From the NCBI GenBank assembly GCA_900323505.1, contig OOIN01000031.1, forward strand, positions 310,001 to 374,000: 64,000 bases of DNA. The letters run 5' to 3'. The translations under genes and the position numbers were made by a program. The first letter of the stretch is position 1. Each line of letters opens with the position of its first letter. Source of the stretch: Ustilago trichophora (lineage: Eukaryota > Basidiomycota > Ustilaginomycetes > Ustilaginales > Ustilaginaceae). This document shows positions 1 to 9,253 of this stretch, in pieces. The notes beneath the pieces were generated by a model. The model saw nothing but the letters and a program-made list of their open reading frames with translations. It did not search any database and was not told the DNA's origin.

Positions 1-58
1 TTCTTGATCATCATCATTTCCATCTCTCGCACACCATTCCATCACCATCATCACAACC

Positions 59-1201
59 ATGGCATCCGCAGCAGCTTCGGGTTCACGCTCGCTCGTACCA
101 CCAGACCTTCTCGCAATCCACGACTCATTTCAGCGCTATAGCCATGATGTGATCAACCACCAGATCCCGCGATTGCAATCATGCACCAGTGCCTCGCTCC
201 TGGCAGACTACGAAGCCGAGATCATCTCTTCCATCGATGGACTTAAGCGTCAAGTCAATGATCTCAAGTTCGCCGTCGACGAGGCAGAATCTGCAGCCGA
301 ACGTAGCGAGGTCTCCTCCCTTGCAACACGGGCAGCTCAGCAGCTGGAAGAGATCAGACAGAACACCCGCAAAGCTCTCCTCAGCGCACGAAGATCGATC
401 GAGAACGCCCGCACTGCCGAAGCTCGTGCTGGTCTCCAACTCGCCGCCGACTCTGCGAAATCACTCACCGGTTCCCGTCCGGGCGCCTCTTCCGGAGAAG
501 ACAAGCTGATGACCGCTTCCCAGGACGTCACCGATGCCCTACGCCGCACGGTATCCCTCATGTCCTCTGAACTCGAGAAATCAGCCATGTCCTCCCAACT
601 GCTCGAAGAGTCCTCTCAGACGATCAGCAGTCTCTCTTTCCAATACGGTTCGCTAACCACCCTGATGAACAACTCTGCCAAGATGATCAAGACGATGGAG
701 AGGGAGGATCTGTTTGGCAAGGGAATGGTTGCTCTCAGTTTCCTATTCTTCTTGGGTTGTGTGGGGTGGATCGTGTACGTCAGGCTGATCAGCAAGGGTA
801 TCGGGCTGCTTGGGTTCTTCTTCAGGTTGTTTGGGCTGAATAAATTGCTAGGCGGGATGGGAAGCAGGAGCGGGGAGGATGTGAAAGAGAAGGCGGAGCT
901 GTTGAAGAAGGCAGCAGGAGAAGTGGTGAATAGCAAGACAGCGAAATCGGTGGCAGCGGCGGTGACTACGGCTGTTATATCTGCTGTGTCGGCTGCAACA
1001 GGGGCGGCGGCAGCAGCAGCAGCAGCAGCAGCAGCACAGACGAGTGCGGCCAAGAACAAGGTGCAAGAGAATGTAGTAGACCTGCAGGACGATCTCGAGC
1101 AGCTGGTGGAAACAGTCCTGCCTGATGAATCCACAGGCAGGCCGGACGAGCTGCCAAGAACTCGATTAAACACGCTTCCCGTGGAGCATATTGAGCTGTA
1201 A
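59..1201 (+). CDS. SEC20: Sec20-family SNARE (Golgi-to-ER retrograde transport)
   Basis: 380 residues, intronless, ATG in good context (ccATGGca). Residues about 170-222 match the Sec20/BNIP1 SNARE region, with an LRRT pattern followed by a heptad-rich stretch to MKTMERED. A transmembrane segment follows at about 223-245. About 135 residues then lie beyond the membrane anchor, including a CAG-encoded poly-Ala run at about 316-327. The protein ends in HIEL. Sec20 is the ER-side Qb-SNARE that receives COPI vesicles together with Ufe1 and Use1. Yeast Sec20 also has a lumenal tail ending in HDEL, so the tail and HIEL ending support the call. The family match is from recognised pattern; the lumenal topology is inferred. 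Confidence 0.82.
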   Translation: MASAAASGSRSLVPPDLLAIHDSFQRYSHDVINHQIPRLQSCTSASLLADYEAEIISSIDGLKRQVNDLKFAVDEAESAAERSEVSSLATRAAQQLEEIRQNTRKALLSARRSIENARTAEARAGLQLAADSAKSLTGSRPGASSGEDKLMTASQDVTDALRRTVSLMSSELEKSAMSSQLLEESSQTISSLSFQYGSLTTLMNNSAKMIKTMEREDLFGKGMVALSFLFFLGCVGWIVYVRLISKGIGLLGFFFRLFGLNKLLGGMGSRSGEDVKEKAELLKKAAGEVVNSKTAKSVAAAVTTAVISAVSAATGAAAAAAAAAAAQTSAAKNKVQENVVDLQDDLEQLVETVLPDESTGRPDELPRTRLNTLPVEHIEL

Positions 1202-1394
1202 GCCGTCAATTGACGCACGATCTCTTCCGACATCGCTTCAGCATCTGGCTCTTCTCGCAGTCGCAATGTATTTTTACCTTCAGCACCAGACGCAATCCTC
1301 TGCCCAATCGGACAACATTATGAGTCCTTCTGAAAAAAAGCGGAACGTATGCATAACAAGTCTATAGTACAACCATTGAACTCGGAACGTGCAG
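1202..1394. other. Convergent 3' intergenic SEC20/MRPL16
   Basis: A 193-bp gap between two converging genes. It holds only the two 3' untranslated regions. No further signal seen. Confidence 0.5.
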
Positions 1395-2213
1395 CTACGA
1401 AGAGGCAATAGCAGAAGCCTCATCAGCGGCGCTAAGCGATGTCGAAGCAGTGGTAGTGGTAGTCTCGACAATCTTGTTACCAATCCTAGGCTTAGAAGCG
1501 GTAGTGACAAATTCGGTCGGGACGGGCAACTTGGCCGATGCCAATCGCAAAGCCTCCTTAGCTACCTCGGGACGGATTTCAACAGGTCCACCGATTTCAA
1601 AGATGACCTTGCCCATGTTGGCTCTGTTATCGATTCAAAACGAAGCGATGAGACACAGCGTTAGCTTAACAAAGTCCTCAATCACTGCAAGAAGGGAGTA
1701 GGTGCGTTGTAGAAGATATGCTTACCTGCAGGCCCAGTATTCAAAGCTACCTTTACCCTTACCCATACGAGTCTCGTTACCCTTAATGCAGACGGGGATA
1801 TCCGGGAAGACCCTCAAGAAGACCTGTGCACCTTTGACCACCTTGAGCTTCCTCTTGAGTGCAGTTTCGGCAGCAACGAGCTGTTTTGCGCTGAGACGGG
1901 CGGGGGCGAGGAGTCGAATTCCATAAGCACCTTCCTGGACGGTAGTACCCTTGGTGGATCCACCGGTGTTGAAGGGGATGGTAATCTTGTGTGCCTTGCG
2001 ATACTTTGTTCGCCTTGGTGCGAGATTTCCTTTGTGTCGAACGCCGCCAAGATTGGAGAGCTGTGTTGGTGCGACGGAAGAGGTGCGAAGAGATGGACGA
2101 GCAGACGAGACGAGGTGGAGAGATCGAATGGGGGTGGAAGCCAGTCGGGAGGGTCCAGCAGCGGCGGTACGCATGACGAGGCTGCTGAAAGCAGCAGTGA
2201 GAGAAGACAACAT
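1395..2213 (-). CDS. MRPL16: Mitochondrial large-subunit ribosomal protein uL16m
   Basis: Two exons on the minus strand: 2213-1726 and 1623-1395, with a 102-bp GT-AG intron (1725-1624). The 238-residue product has an N-terminal presequence rich in Ser, Ala and Arg (about 1-55). The bacterial L16 core follows: [10 protein letters not shown], the [11 protein letters not shown] signature just before the splice, and GKVIFEIGG with [11 protein letters not shown] after it. The splice completes an Arg codon and restores the L16 continuity, which supports the junction. L16 lies near the A site and the central protuberance of the large subunit; here it serves the mitochondrial ribosome. A Ser/Thr-rich tail of about 30 residues goes beyond bacterial L16. 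Shares an upstream region with SFT1. Confidence 0.93.
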
Positions 2214-2701
2214 GGTCGGTGGTAGATGTGCGATGCTGCTGTTGTAGATTTTGGCGGGTGGCGACAGAGCAAAGTCGATAGAGTTGAACAGTGACTAGAA
2301 GATGGTCTCAAGATGTGATGGTGTCGAGGTCAAGCCGAAGCTCTCGACACTTGCAAAAATGTCGAAAGAGGATTCTTCCGAAAATTGGGTAGCTTGGATC
2401 GGGCAACATCGGCCGATCGACTTTCGATTTTTCTCAACGTGATCAAAAGTCTCGCCGTGCTGGTGCTGTCTATGATGGGCTTTGTCGTGCAGTAGTGGCT
2501 GCGCTATGATTTCAACCCTCAAACCTCCACCTCAATCGGCTAAGCTCCCACAAGGCACACACACATCTTCCAAATCAACCAACCTGCTCACCTTGTTTCA
2601 CGACCAGCATCTCTTGCATCTAGTCGATAGCATCCATTGCACTGCTATCAACACTTTCAGCAAAATTAACTCGAGGACATCAAGGCATCTCTCCCTTTCA
2701 G
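2214..2701. promoter_or_regulatory. Divergent promoter region MRPL16/SFT1
   Basis: 488 bp between two outward-facing start codons. It must contain both 5' leaders and core promoters. No TATA box or repeated operator is evident. The SFT1 side is CA/CT-rich, as in other leaders in this window. Confidence 0.5.
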
Positions 2702-3001
2702 ATGTCCACTTCGGCGGATCGAACCTACGAGCAGCAGAACGACTCGGCCCTAGACGCTCTCTACTCCAAAGTCTCGTCTCTTCGCTCGGTTACGATCGAC
2801 ATTCACAACGACTCGGAGAATCAGCGTGCAGGCTTGCTCTCGCAGACTTCGGATCAGTTTGACAACTTTGGTGCTCAGCTGACTAGGACGTCGAATCACT
2901 TTTCACGGACCATTGTCAACGGCGCGCGACAGCATCGCTTGACGCTCTACATCGTTGGTGGGTTTGTCGGTTTGTGGCTGCTGTACAAGCTTTTCCTCTA
3001 A
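2702..3001 (+). CDS. SFT1: Sft1/Bet1-type Golgi SNARE
   Basis: 99 residues, tail-anchored. The small size, the SNARE motif over about residues 10-75 (YEQQNDSALDALYSKVSSLR onward) and one C-terminal membrane segment (about 81-98, ending KLFL) fit the Bet1/Sft1 Qc-SNARE group. The DRTYEQQND start and the SRTIVNGARQHR stretch before the anchor resemble Sft1 more than Bet1. Sft1 acts in intra-Golgi retrograde fusion. The stop codon lies only 24 bp before the JAC1 start and in the same frame, so no separate terminator and promoter can fit between the two genes. Confidence 0.78.
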   Translation: MSTSADRTYEQQNDSALDALYSKVSSLRSVTIDIHNDSENQRAGLLSQTSDQFDNFGAQLTRTSNHFSRTIVNGARQHRLTLYIVGGFVGLWLLYKLFL

Positions 3002-3025
3002 GTACAGAGAAGAGGAGCGGGGAAA

Positions 3026-3883
3026 ATGATTGCAGCGACGAGCAGAGGTGCGTTGAGGCCAGTGGCCTCAAGTGTGGCTCGCTTGGCTTCGAGACCAGCG
3101 GGTGCTTCTCGAACAGTGGCTTTTACAAGACGGAACAGCATAGCAAACGCAGTCAGGTGTTCAACGGTACCATCAATGGCAGTCGCTCGCCTATCGCTCA
3201 CCCATCCAGCTGTGGCTCGCTCGGCATACAGCACAAGCGCCAAAACAGCCCCCCTCAAATCTTGCCCGAACTGCAGTGAACCTCAACCATTGGAATCTCT
3301 CTCCTGTCCCAAATGCAACACCCTCCAACCTCTTCCCTCGGACATTGACTTTTACAAAGCGATGGATTTGGATTTTGACACGGTCCCCAAAGGCGGATGG
3401 AAAGTCGACACAGCCGCTCTCAAACGAGCGTGGCGACTCAAGATGGCTGTTACCCACCCTGACCGCATGGTAGGTCGGAGCGAGAAAGAACAGCAGATCG
3501 GAGCGCAACAAAGTGCCCTCATCAATCGAGCCTACGAGACGCTTCTCAACCCTCTGCCGCGTGCCCACTACCTGCTGGAGAGGCACAACGCTCCCGAGGT
3601 GTCGGAATCAGACTCTTTGGAAGACCCTGAGTTGCTCATGGAAGTGATGGAGTTGAGGGAGAGACTGGAAGAGGCCGAGAACGAGGAGGAAGCAGCCGAG
3701 GTGAGAGCGGATAATGCAAAGCTGTTGGAAGAGACGGTGGAAAGGTTGGCTGAAGCGTTTGGAGAGACGCCGCCCAACTTGGAATCGGCAAGAGAGGCAG
3801 CGGTGCAACTGAGGTATTGGAGCAACATTGAAAAGGCCGCTAGGGAATGGTCGCCTGGCAAGAGGGTTGAATTGCAACACTGA
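3026..3883 (+). CDS. JAC1: Mitochondrial J-domain co-chaperone Jac1/HscB
   Basis: 285 residues. An Arg/Ser/Ala-rich presequence of about 70 residues is followed by a four-cysteine module (CPNC about 81-84, CPKC about 95-98). A J domain comes next with HPD in THPDRM (about 143-145). The HscB C-terminal three-helix bundle follows, with the LxxPxxRAHYLLE stretch and an acidic helix. Jac1 hands the Isu scaffold to the Hsp70 Ssq1 during Fe-S cluster transfer in the matrix. The cysteine module is known from animal HSCB and absent from budding-yeast Jac1. The start follows the SFT1 stop by 24 bp; the presequence directly after it supports this start. Confidence 0.9.
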   Translation: MIAATSRGALRPVASSVARLASRPAGASRTVAFTRRNSIANAVRCSTVPSMAVARLSLTHPAVARSAYSTSAKTAPLKSCPNCSEPQPLESLSCPKCNTLQPLPSDIDFYKAMDLDFDTVPKGGWKVDTAALKRAWRLKMAVTHPDRMVGRSEKEQQIGAQQSALINRAYETLLNPLPRAHYLLERHNAPEVSESDSLEDPELLMEVMELRERLEEAENEEEAAEVRADNAKLLEETVERLAEAFGETPPNLESAREAAVQLRYWSNIEKAAREWSPGKRVELQH

Positions 3884-4026
3884 GGCATAAACCATGCACG
3901 CACCCTGACTCGTCACCTTGTACATATCCAACTCGATTCATAAAGCCTTGCCAAAACCAAACAACAGAGTGTAGTCTGGTGATCCACCAGAATGCGTCGA
4001 TACGATACTGACTCAACTGCGGCGCT

Positions 4027-4030
<4 letters not shown>

Positions 4031-4070
<40 letters not shown>
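4031..4070. repeat. AG microsatellite
   Basis: Twenty uninterrupted AG units, 150 bp after the JAC1 stop codon, probably in or near its 3' untranslated region. Confidence 0.95.
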
Positions 4071-4073
<3 letters not shown>

Positions 4074-4244
4074 CTCTAGCAAAGCCGAGTAACACGGGTC
4101 GCACATAACTCGCTATCGGGATGGATACTGGGTTGGAAAGCGCGCCACATTTTCAATTTTCGATCTGCATGTCCGAAGAGAGGGGTTCGGTACCGTATCT
4201 GCCCTGCCGCCTGTGGACTGAACGTCTGTTGTGCGATAAAGATG

Positions 4245-4270
4245 TTTTTTTTTTTTTTTTTTTTTTTTTT
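4245..4270. repeat. Poly-T tract
   Basis: A homopolymer of about 26 T. No other structure around it. Confidence 0.9.
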
Positions 4271-4870
4271 GGTGTTGAAGCAGGATCGTGTTTGAGTTGT
4301 TGACGGATACAGTATATAGAAGGGCATGTCTGTGTCTAATCTTGGGTCATGTGGCGTCCAACAAAGCTTAGCATCGATTCAACCTTAAGCTGTACATTGC
4401 TGTACCATACAGTATATCGATGTTCGAAGCCAAGCTGTAACCTTGAAGGAAAAAAAAGAAAAGAAAAGCAGAAGATTGGAAAGAGCCATACTCGACCTTG
4501 CTTGTCATTGTGGGGGCCCGCTTTCGAGGAAAGCACATAACACACACACACACATACTCTCTCTCTCCGGTCACCCTTCCGATATGTTGTGAAGCGAATC
4601 CATTTTTTGGACTGTAGAACGGTTTCAGCCACCGATTACAGTAGGTACCCCTTGGTATCAACGTTCTACCAAGCCACTCTTTTTGTGCCGATTGTTATGA
4701 CCCTACTGTTCAATTTGCGCAGATCTGTGGGTGTCGTACACACCACACACCACACACCACACACCGCTCATTCCGATCGACATTTATTTCCCTTGTTGAC
4801 TGTATTCGATTGCATCTGCATACTGAAGTGGGAGTTCTATTTGGTAGAAAAGGCTTGGATGACAGAAGTC

Positions 4871-4898
4871 GCGTGCGGTGCGGTGCGGTGCGGTGCGC
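4871..4898. repeat. GGTGC pentamer repeat
   Basis: About five tandem GGTGC units (gcgtgcggtgcggtgcggtg and on) in the non-coding stretch after JAC1. Confidence 0.85.
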
Positions 4899-4985
4899 TG
4901 TCGCTGTTCGATTTGGTCGGATCTTTGATGAGCAAAATTGCCCGTGAAATGCTCTCAAAAATACATGAATAATTAAGATTAAATC

Positions 4986-5003
4986 TACTGTACTGTACTG
5001 TAG
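4986..5003. repeat. TACTG pentamer repeat
   Basis: TACTG repeated more than three times. One of many copies in this window of a family of TACTG/CAGTA repeats found only between genes. Confidence 0.9.
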
Positions 5004-5119
5004 GCAGGAATGATTTTAGCTCGAGACTGTTCAAGTGCCATTTTTTTAAATTTTGGCTTTTGACCCGCTTTGAGTTTTTGTGGCCCCGACGTACCGCCTT
5101 TCCCCACTAGTGTGCGCAG

Positions 5120-5126
5120 AAAAAAG

Positions 5127-5166
<40 letters not shown>
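5120..5166. repeat. Long poly-A tract
   Basis: 47 bases of A with a single G near the left end. Likely length-variable; could also be a site where assembly is unsure. Confidence 0.9.
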
Positions 5167-5168
<2 letters not shown>

Positions 5169-6500
5169 GCCCCCAACTCCAGCCGAGCAAGATCCATCCT
5201 TTCTCTCCAAGTCAAGCCTCCGATCCGATGCAAAAAGAGGCAAAACAGTCAGTCGGCATACAGTAAGTAGTACAGTAGTACTCTTCCGTCAAAGTGTAGA
5301 AGTGTGGACTGCTAGGTGCTAGGTGCATGTCCCGTCCAAGCATCCCGATTGCGGCTAATTTGCAGGTGTGCTCTGTACTGCATCAAAGAGTAGCGCTAGT
5401 TGCAGTATGTTACAGCAAGTCTCCCCCAGATTTCGAATATAAAAAAAAGGACCCTCGAATCCGGGGCTGATTGCTGCAACATGCAACTGTCAAATCGGTC
5501 ATCCGACTCACTCTCTCGAGGCGCGTCCAGTCAGTCCACTGCCAACATTGACCTTCCCCCGCGCCACTCTCTGTTGTTCAACCTCATGTCCCACATTTCT
5601 GAAAAGACTCAAAGACTGGGCGTGATTCATACCCGCATCTCGCACTCCCAGCTTACTTTTTTTCTGTCGCTTTTCCCACCGTCGTGCGCCCTTCTCGTCC
5701 TACTTCATCTCATCTCTCGTCTCTCATCCTTGCCTCATCCTAGTCTCCTTCTTTCTCTCTCTCCTTCTCGTTGCGCAACTTTACAGCGACTCGCATCTTG
5801 CTGATCAGCACCACCATCCTCGACAACAACAACCACAACCACAACCACAACAACAACCACCATACCAATCGCCGTTTTCCGTTCCCGTTTCCGTCTTCGA
5901 TCTGTCTCCACTCTCCCGGCACCTATCGCCGTTACAACCTTGTTTTCTTCCATAGAAGTCGCTTCGATCGTCCGATCCTCTTTCCTTTGCTCCCCACGCT
6001 TCACCGCTTTCTCAGCGCCACTAAGCCCAAGGAAAGCACTTCGTTCCACGTTGCTCCTGACGCTTCAACTCACATAGTTGGCCCATCGTCGATGTGCTGC
6101 CCTTTTTGCTCTCCCTGAATGACATCTTCTTGACCGTTCAAAACACTCTTCCAAACTCTCGACCCCCAAGATACCCTCGCTCAATAGATAGAGACCCGCT
6201 CAAAGAGCTCTCATACCTGTACGGCCTGTAATAGTCAAGGATCCCAGCAACGCAAGATACACGTGCAGACCAGAATCAAGAACAGTAGACAAGACAAGCC
6301 ACATCTCCACCGTCCACAGCCGCTTTCTGCAAGACAGTGGGTTCATACATTCCGCCAAGCGTCTCGACGCAAACACCGATTATTGGCCGAAAAGAGCTCC
6401 GCCGCATCTTCCAAAGACAGACGGCACATTCCTAGGTCGGACGGATCGGAATTGCATCCCTCGCAGGGTACCTTTCCTCGATATACTATAGACGTTCAAG

Positions 6501-6506
6501 GTAAGT
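6501..6506 (+). other. Probable splice donor of a leader intron
   Basis: AAG followed by GTAAGT is an exact fungal 5' splice site. It follows a leader-like, CT/CA-rich stretch (about 5700-6500) that has no credible coding frame. No matching acceptor could be fixed. The next gene on this strand begins at 9254, so this would be an untranslated-region intron of up to 2.7 kb. Confidence 0.4.
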
Positions 6507-7232
6507 CGATCAATCTCAGGCTCGTGGAAAGATTGTTGTCGTGTGTTTCGGTATGGATCGATTTGTTGGTTGGCAAGGAAGATTGACATGCTACGGACCG
6601 TTGCAACGTTGGATCGAGCAGAGCACAGAGCTGTCATGAGCGCTTGGCAGCATTGCTGCCCTTCGCTGAGCCGTTGGAAAGCGACAGCAGATTCACCAAC
6701 TAGCCGATCGGACTAGCCGCTTACCCATACTCTTACTGGTCGGAGGGGCCGTCCTTGGCATCGCGACAGTGCAGAAGAGGTTTTTTTTCGGTCACTTTGA
6801 CCCAATGTTAGTTGCTATCTCGTTCATGGCTAAAGGGGATGTACTGTAGCACGACTTTGTGCTAGCGTGCACACGTTGGTCCAAATTTGCAGCCGTTCAG
6901 AGATCCCATGCGTCCTACAAAGCCGAAATGATCGGCCTTGTCACTCGATGCAGAGGTACACTGACTGCTACGCCGATCAGTTTGCGCAGGATAGAGAGAA
7001 ATGACCGCAGTAAATCGACACTGAGGTGCACTGCTTTGCGGTTGGCTAGTTGCTCCAAAGATAGCCAGCTGACTCACGCAGCCGTCCATTGGCACACACG
7101 GGCCATGGCCAGTGATGGTCGCGACCGTGTTCATTTTGCCGCGCCAAATCCCGCGAGCATGGCATATCATTAGCTTGAGCTGCTGCTCCTCTTGGCTGTG
7201 CTGCGATGTTGGCATCGCTCAAAACAAGACGT

Positions 7233-7271
7233 GTGCTGCTGCTGCTGCTGCTGCTGCTGCTTCTGCTGCTT
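7233..7271. repeat. CTG trinucleotide repeat
   Basis: About twelve near-perfect CTG units in non-coding DNA upstream of the PSP1-domain gene. Confidence 0.9.
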
Positions 7272-9253
7272 CTCTAAGCAGGTCTTCCCGACTGTTTCCC
7301 TCGGTTCCAGTTCTTGCTCTGCTCTATTGCATTTCCGGTCTGGCCTTTCGGGTATCCCTTCCCTCGTTGCGCTCTTCGTGCGTCTTGCCCCTCCCGTTCC
7401 CTTCGCGCTCAGCACCGAATTCCTGTGCTGCGTTGTCAAGGAAGCGTGTCTCGCGTCACTCGTCGACCTCGTGTTCTTGCGGCGTTCCATCTTAGCCATG
7501 CCATCTTAAGATGACTGGAAAAGGTCTCTTCTCTGTCCGATGTGGCGCCTTGCTTCTTCAAGGCCTCGACAGCGCAGTTTTCACTTGTTCACCAAATGGC
7601 GCAGTCATGCTTCTTTCACGGAAATCTTCGCCTCGCCAGCTTCAGCATTTCCGTTTTAGCCAGACAGCTCGCGCGCTCCCGACGAAAAAGCAATGTGCTG
7701 TGACACAGAATGCGTGGGCCAAGCGTGGAGAGCCTTCCGATCGAGCTTGCGAATCATTGCGACGGTCACGAGAGTCAGTTGGTGGAACATCCCGTCTGAT
7801 CCACACGACTCATCCTGGCCTTCTCGATAAGATCACATCCTGGCGCCGCACCCTTTTGATGCTTTGGCGTTCTCTGATGGAAGAATGCAACGCAACGATG
7901 GCCGTGATTGGATGAGAGGAGAAACAAGAGGCGGAGAGGTCGTCGAGATTTTGTCAGGCTTCAATCGCATCTAGCCTTTCCTTGTCTCATGCGTCGTCCT
8001 TCCACCCGACCGACAGTCTCGACACTTCTTGTCAGCCCGTCGGGACTACAGTGAAGAGCCTGCCGAGTGTTTGCTCCTCTCAAATCAAATCACAGACAGA
8101 AAGGATGAAAACTCTAAGCACAGTTGTGCGGGGGGATGGCTGAGTCGAGTCAATCGACCAAGTGCCCGGATGAGGGGCCGTCGACCTGCTTGGATTTTGG
8201 CTGCGACTTGGCCACCAAGCTATCATATTTCTCTCTCTCTCTCTCGCTAATCTAACGACAGTGCCAGAGATGCGAAAGGAGGCATCAGAGCAGAGTTCGA
8301 GGGTCGTGGGGCATGCGACGTCCGCAAACAGGGTGCGCCAGCCAACTTGAGGAACTTAAATACACCTCGATCCGGCTTGTCGACCTTCCTTCCTTTTTGC
8401 TTCAGCTTCTCCTTGATTCACTTTCACCCTTTCCCTCCTTCGACTAGCTTCTCTTCCTTTTCAAGATCGATTCACTTCCAGACTCTCACTCCCTACATTG
8501 CAGCACGCAAGCCTCGAAGGTGTCCCCTCCAGCGTCACCATTCGTCGTCGCCTGTGCGCATTATCCAGACTCTCTTTCTCTCTCGCCCCTCTCTTACCAG
8601 GATTGATTCGATCTCTCAGCTCTTCCATCCAACCGCAACCGAACGCTAACCTCAACGATCTTTTCCTTTCACCCTACACTCTTTCTCGCCTGCCTCACAT
8701 CGATACCGCCAAATTTCATCGACATTGTACTCTTCCAGAGCCTGTCTGCGTGGACTTAGAACCGGCAAGAGCCTCGCTTTCTCCTTCAGTATACGGTCAG
8801 CTCGGCCGGTCCTTTTCTGTACAGGGCTTTCTCCATCGTTGGGGATTATCGTCAACGCCATCGGTCGCTTCTCGAACACCATTCCGGTTTCTAACAATAA
8901 AGCGCCTCGACCGACAGTCACCTCCCTAGTCCTTGATTCTGCAGAGTGAACCTGCACCCTTCGCCCAAGTAGGGATTGACAGCTCTCCGATCTCGTACAA
9001 CACACTTTACCTCTCGCATGAGAGGCGCTTGCGTCGGATTTCAACGCTGAATCCGGAGTTCTCAAGTAGCCTAGACGTCTGTTCGCCTTAGAGCTAGAGT
9101 TCACAGAGTGAGGGTAAGGCACACGTCTACACGGAACGTGATACGAATCGACAGCATTTAACATTGCTATCCGCGCCATATACACGCTGCTAGGGCCTTG
9201 ATCGTCTTATCCAGCTTCAGCTGCACGCTGAGACTTTGAGCCCGACTGCCAGC

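Larger units (their letters stand above)
3884..9253. other. Long gene-poor stretch, partly the leader of the PSP1-domain gene
   Basis: 5.4 kb without a convincing protein gene. It opens with microsatellites (AG repeat, poly-T, CACAC, GGTGC, poly-A). From about 5700 it becomes a CT- and CAA-rich strand like fungal 5' leaders. A canonical splice donor (AAG then GTAAGT) stands at 6501 after an exon-like stretch. A second CT-rich leader-like block runs from about 8345 to 8600. Short open frames here have no protein-like composition. Likely content is the promoter and a spliced, very long 5' untranslated region of the gene at 9254; this is inference. Confidence 0.45.

Noticed and set aside
5771..6118. 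115-codon frame with Asn/His repeats
   Set aside because: Arises from a CAA/CAC repeat in leader-like DNA; could be an upstream frame but not a gene.
7511..7915. 134-codon plus-strand frame before the PSP1-domain gene
   Set aside because: No motif or protein-like pattern; lies in the probable leader intron.
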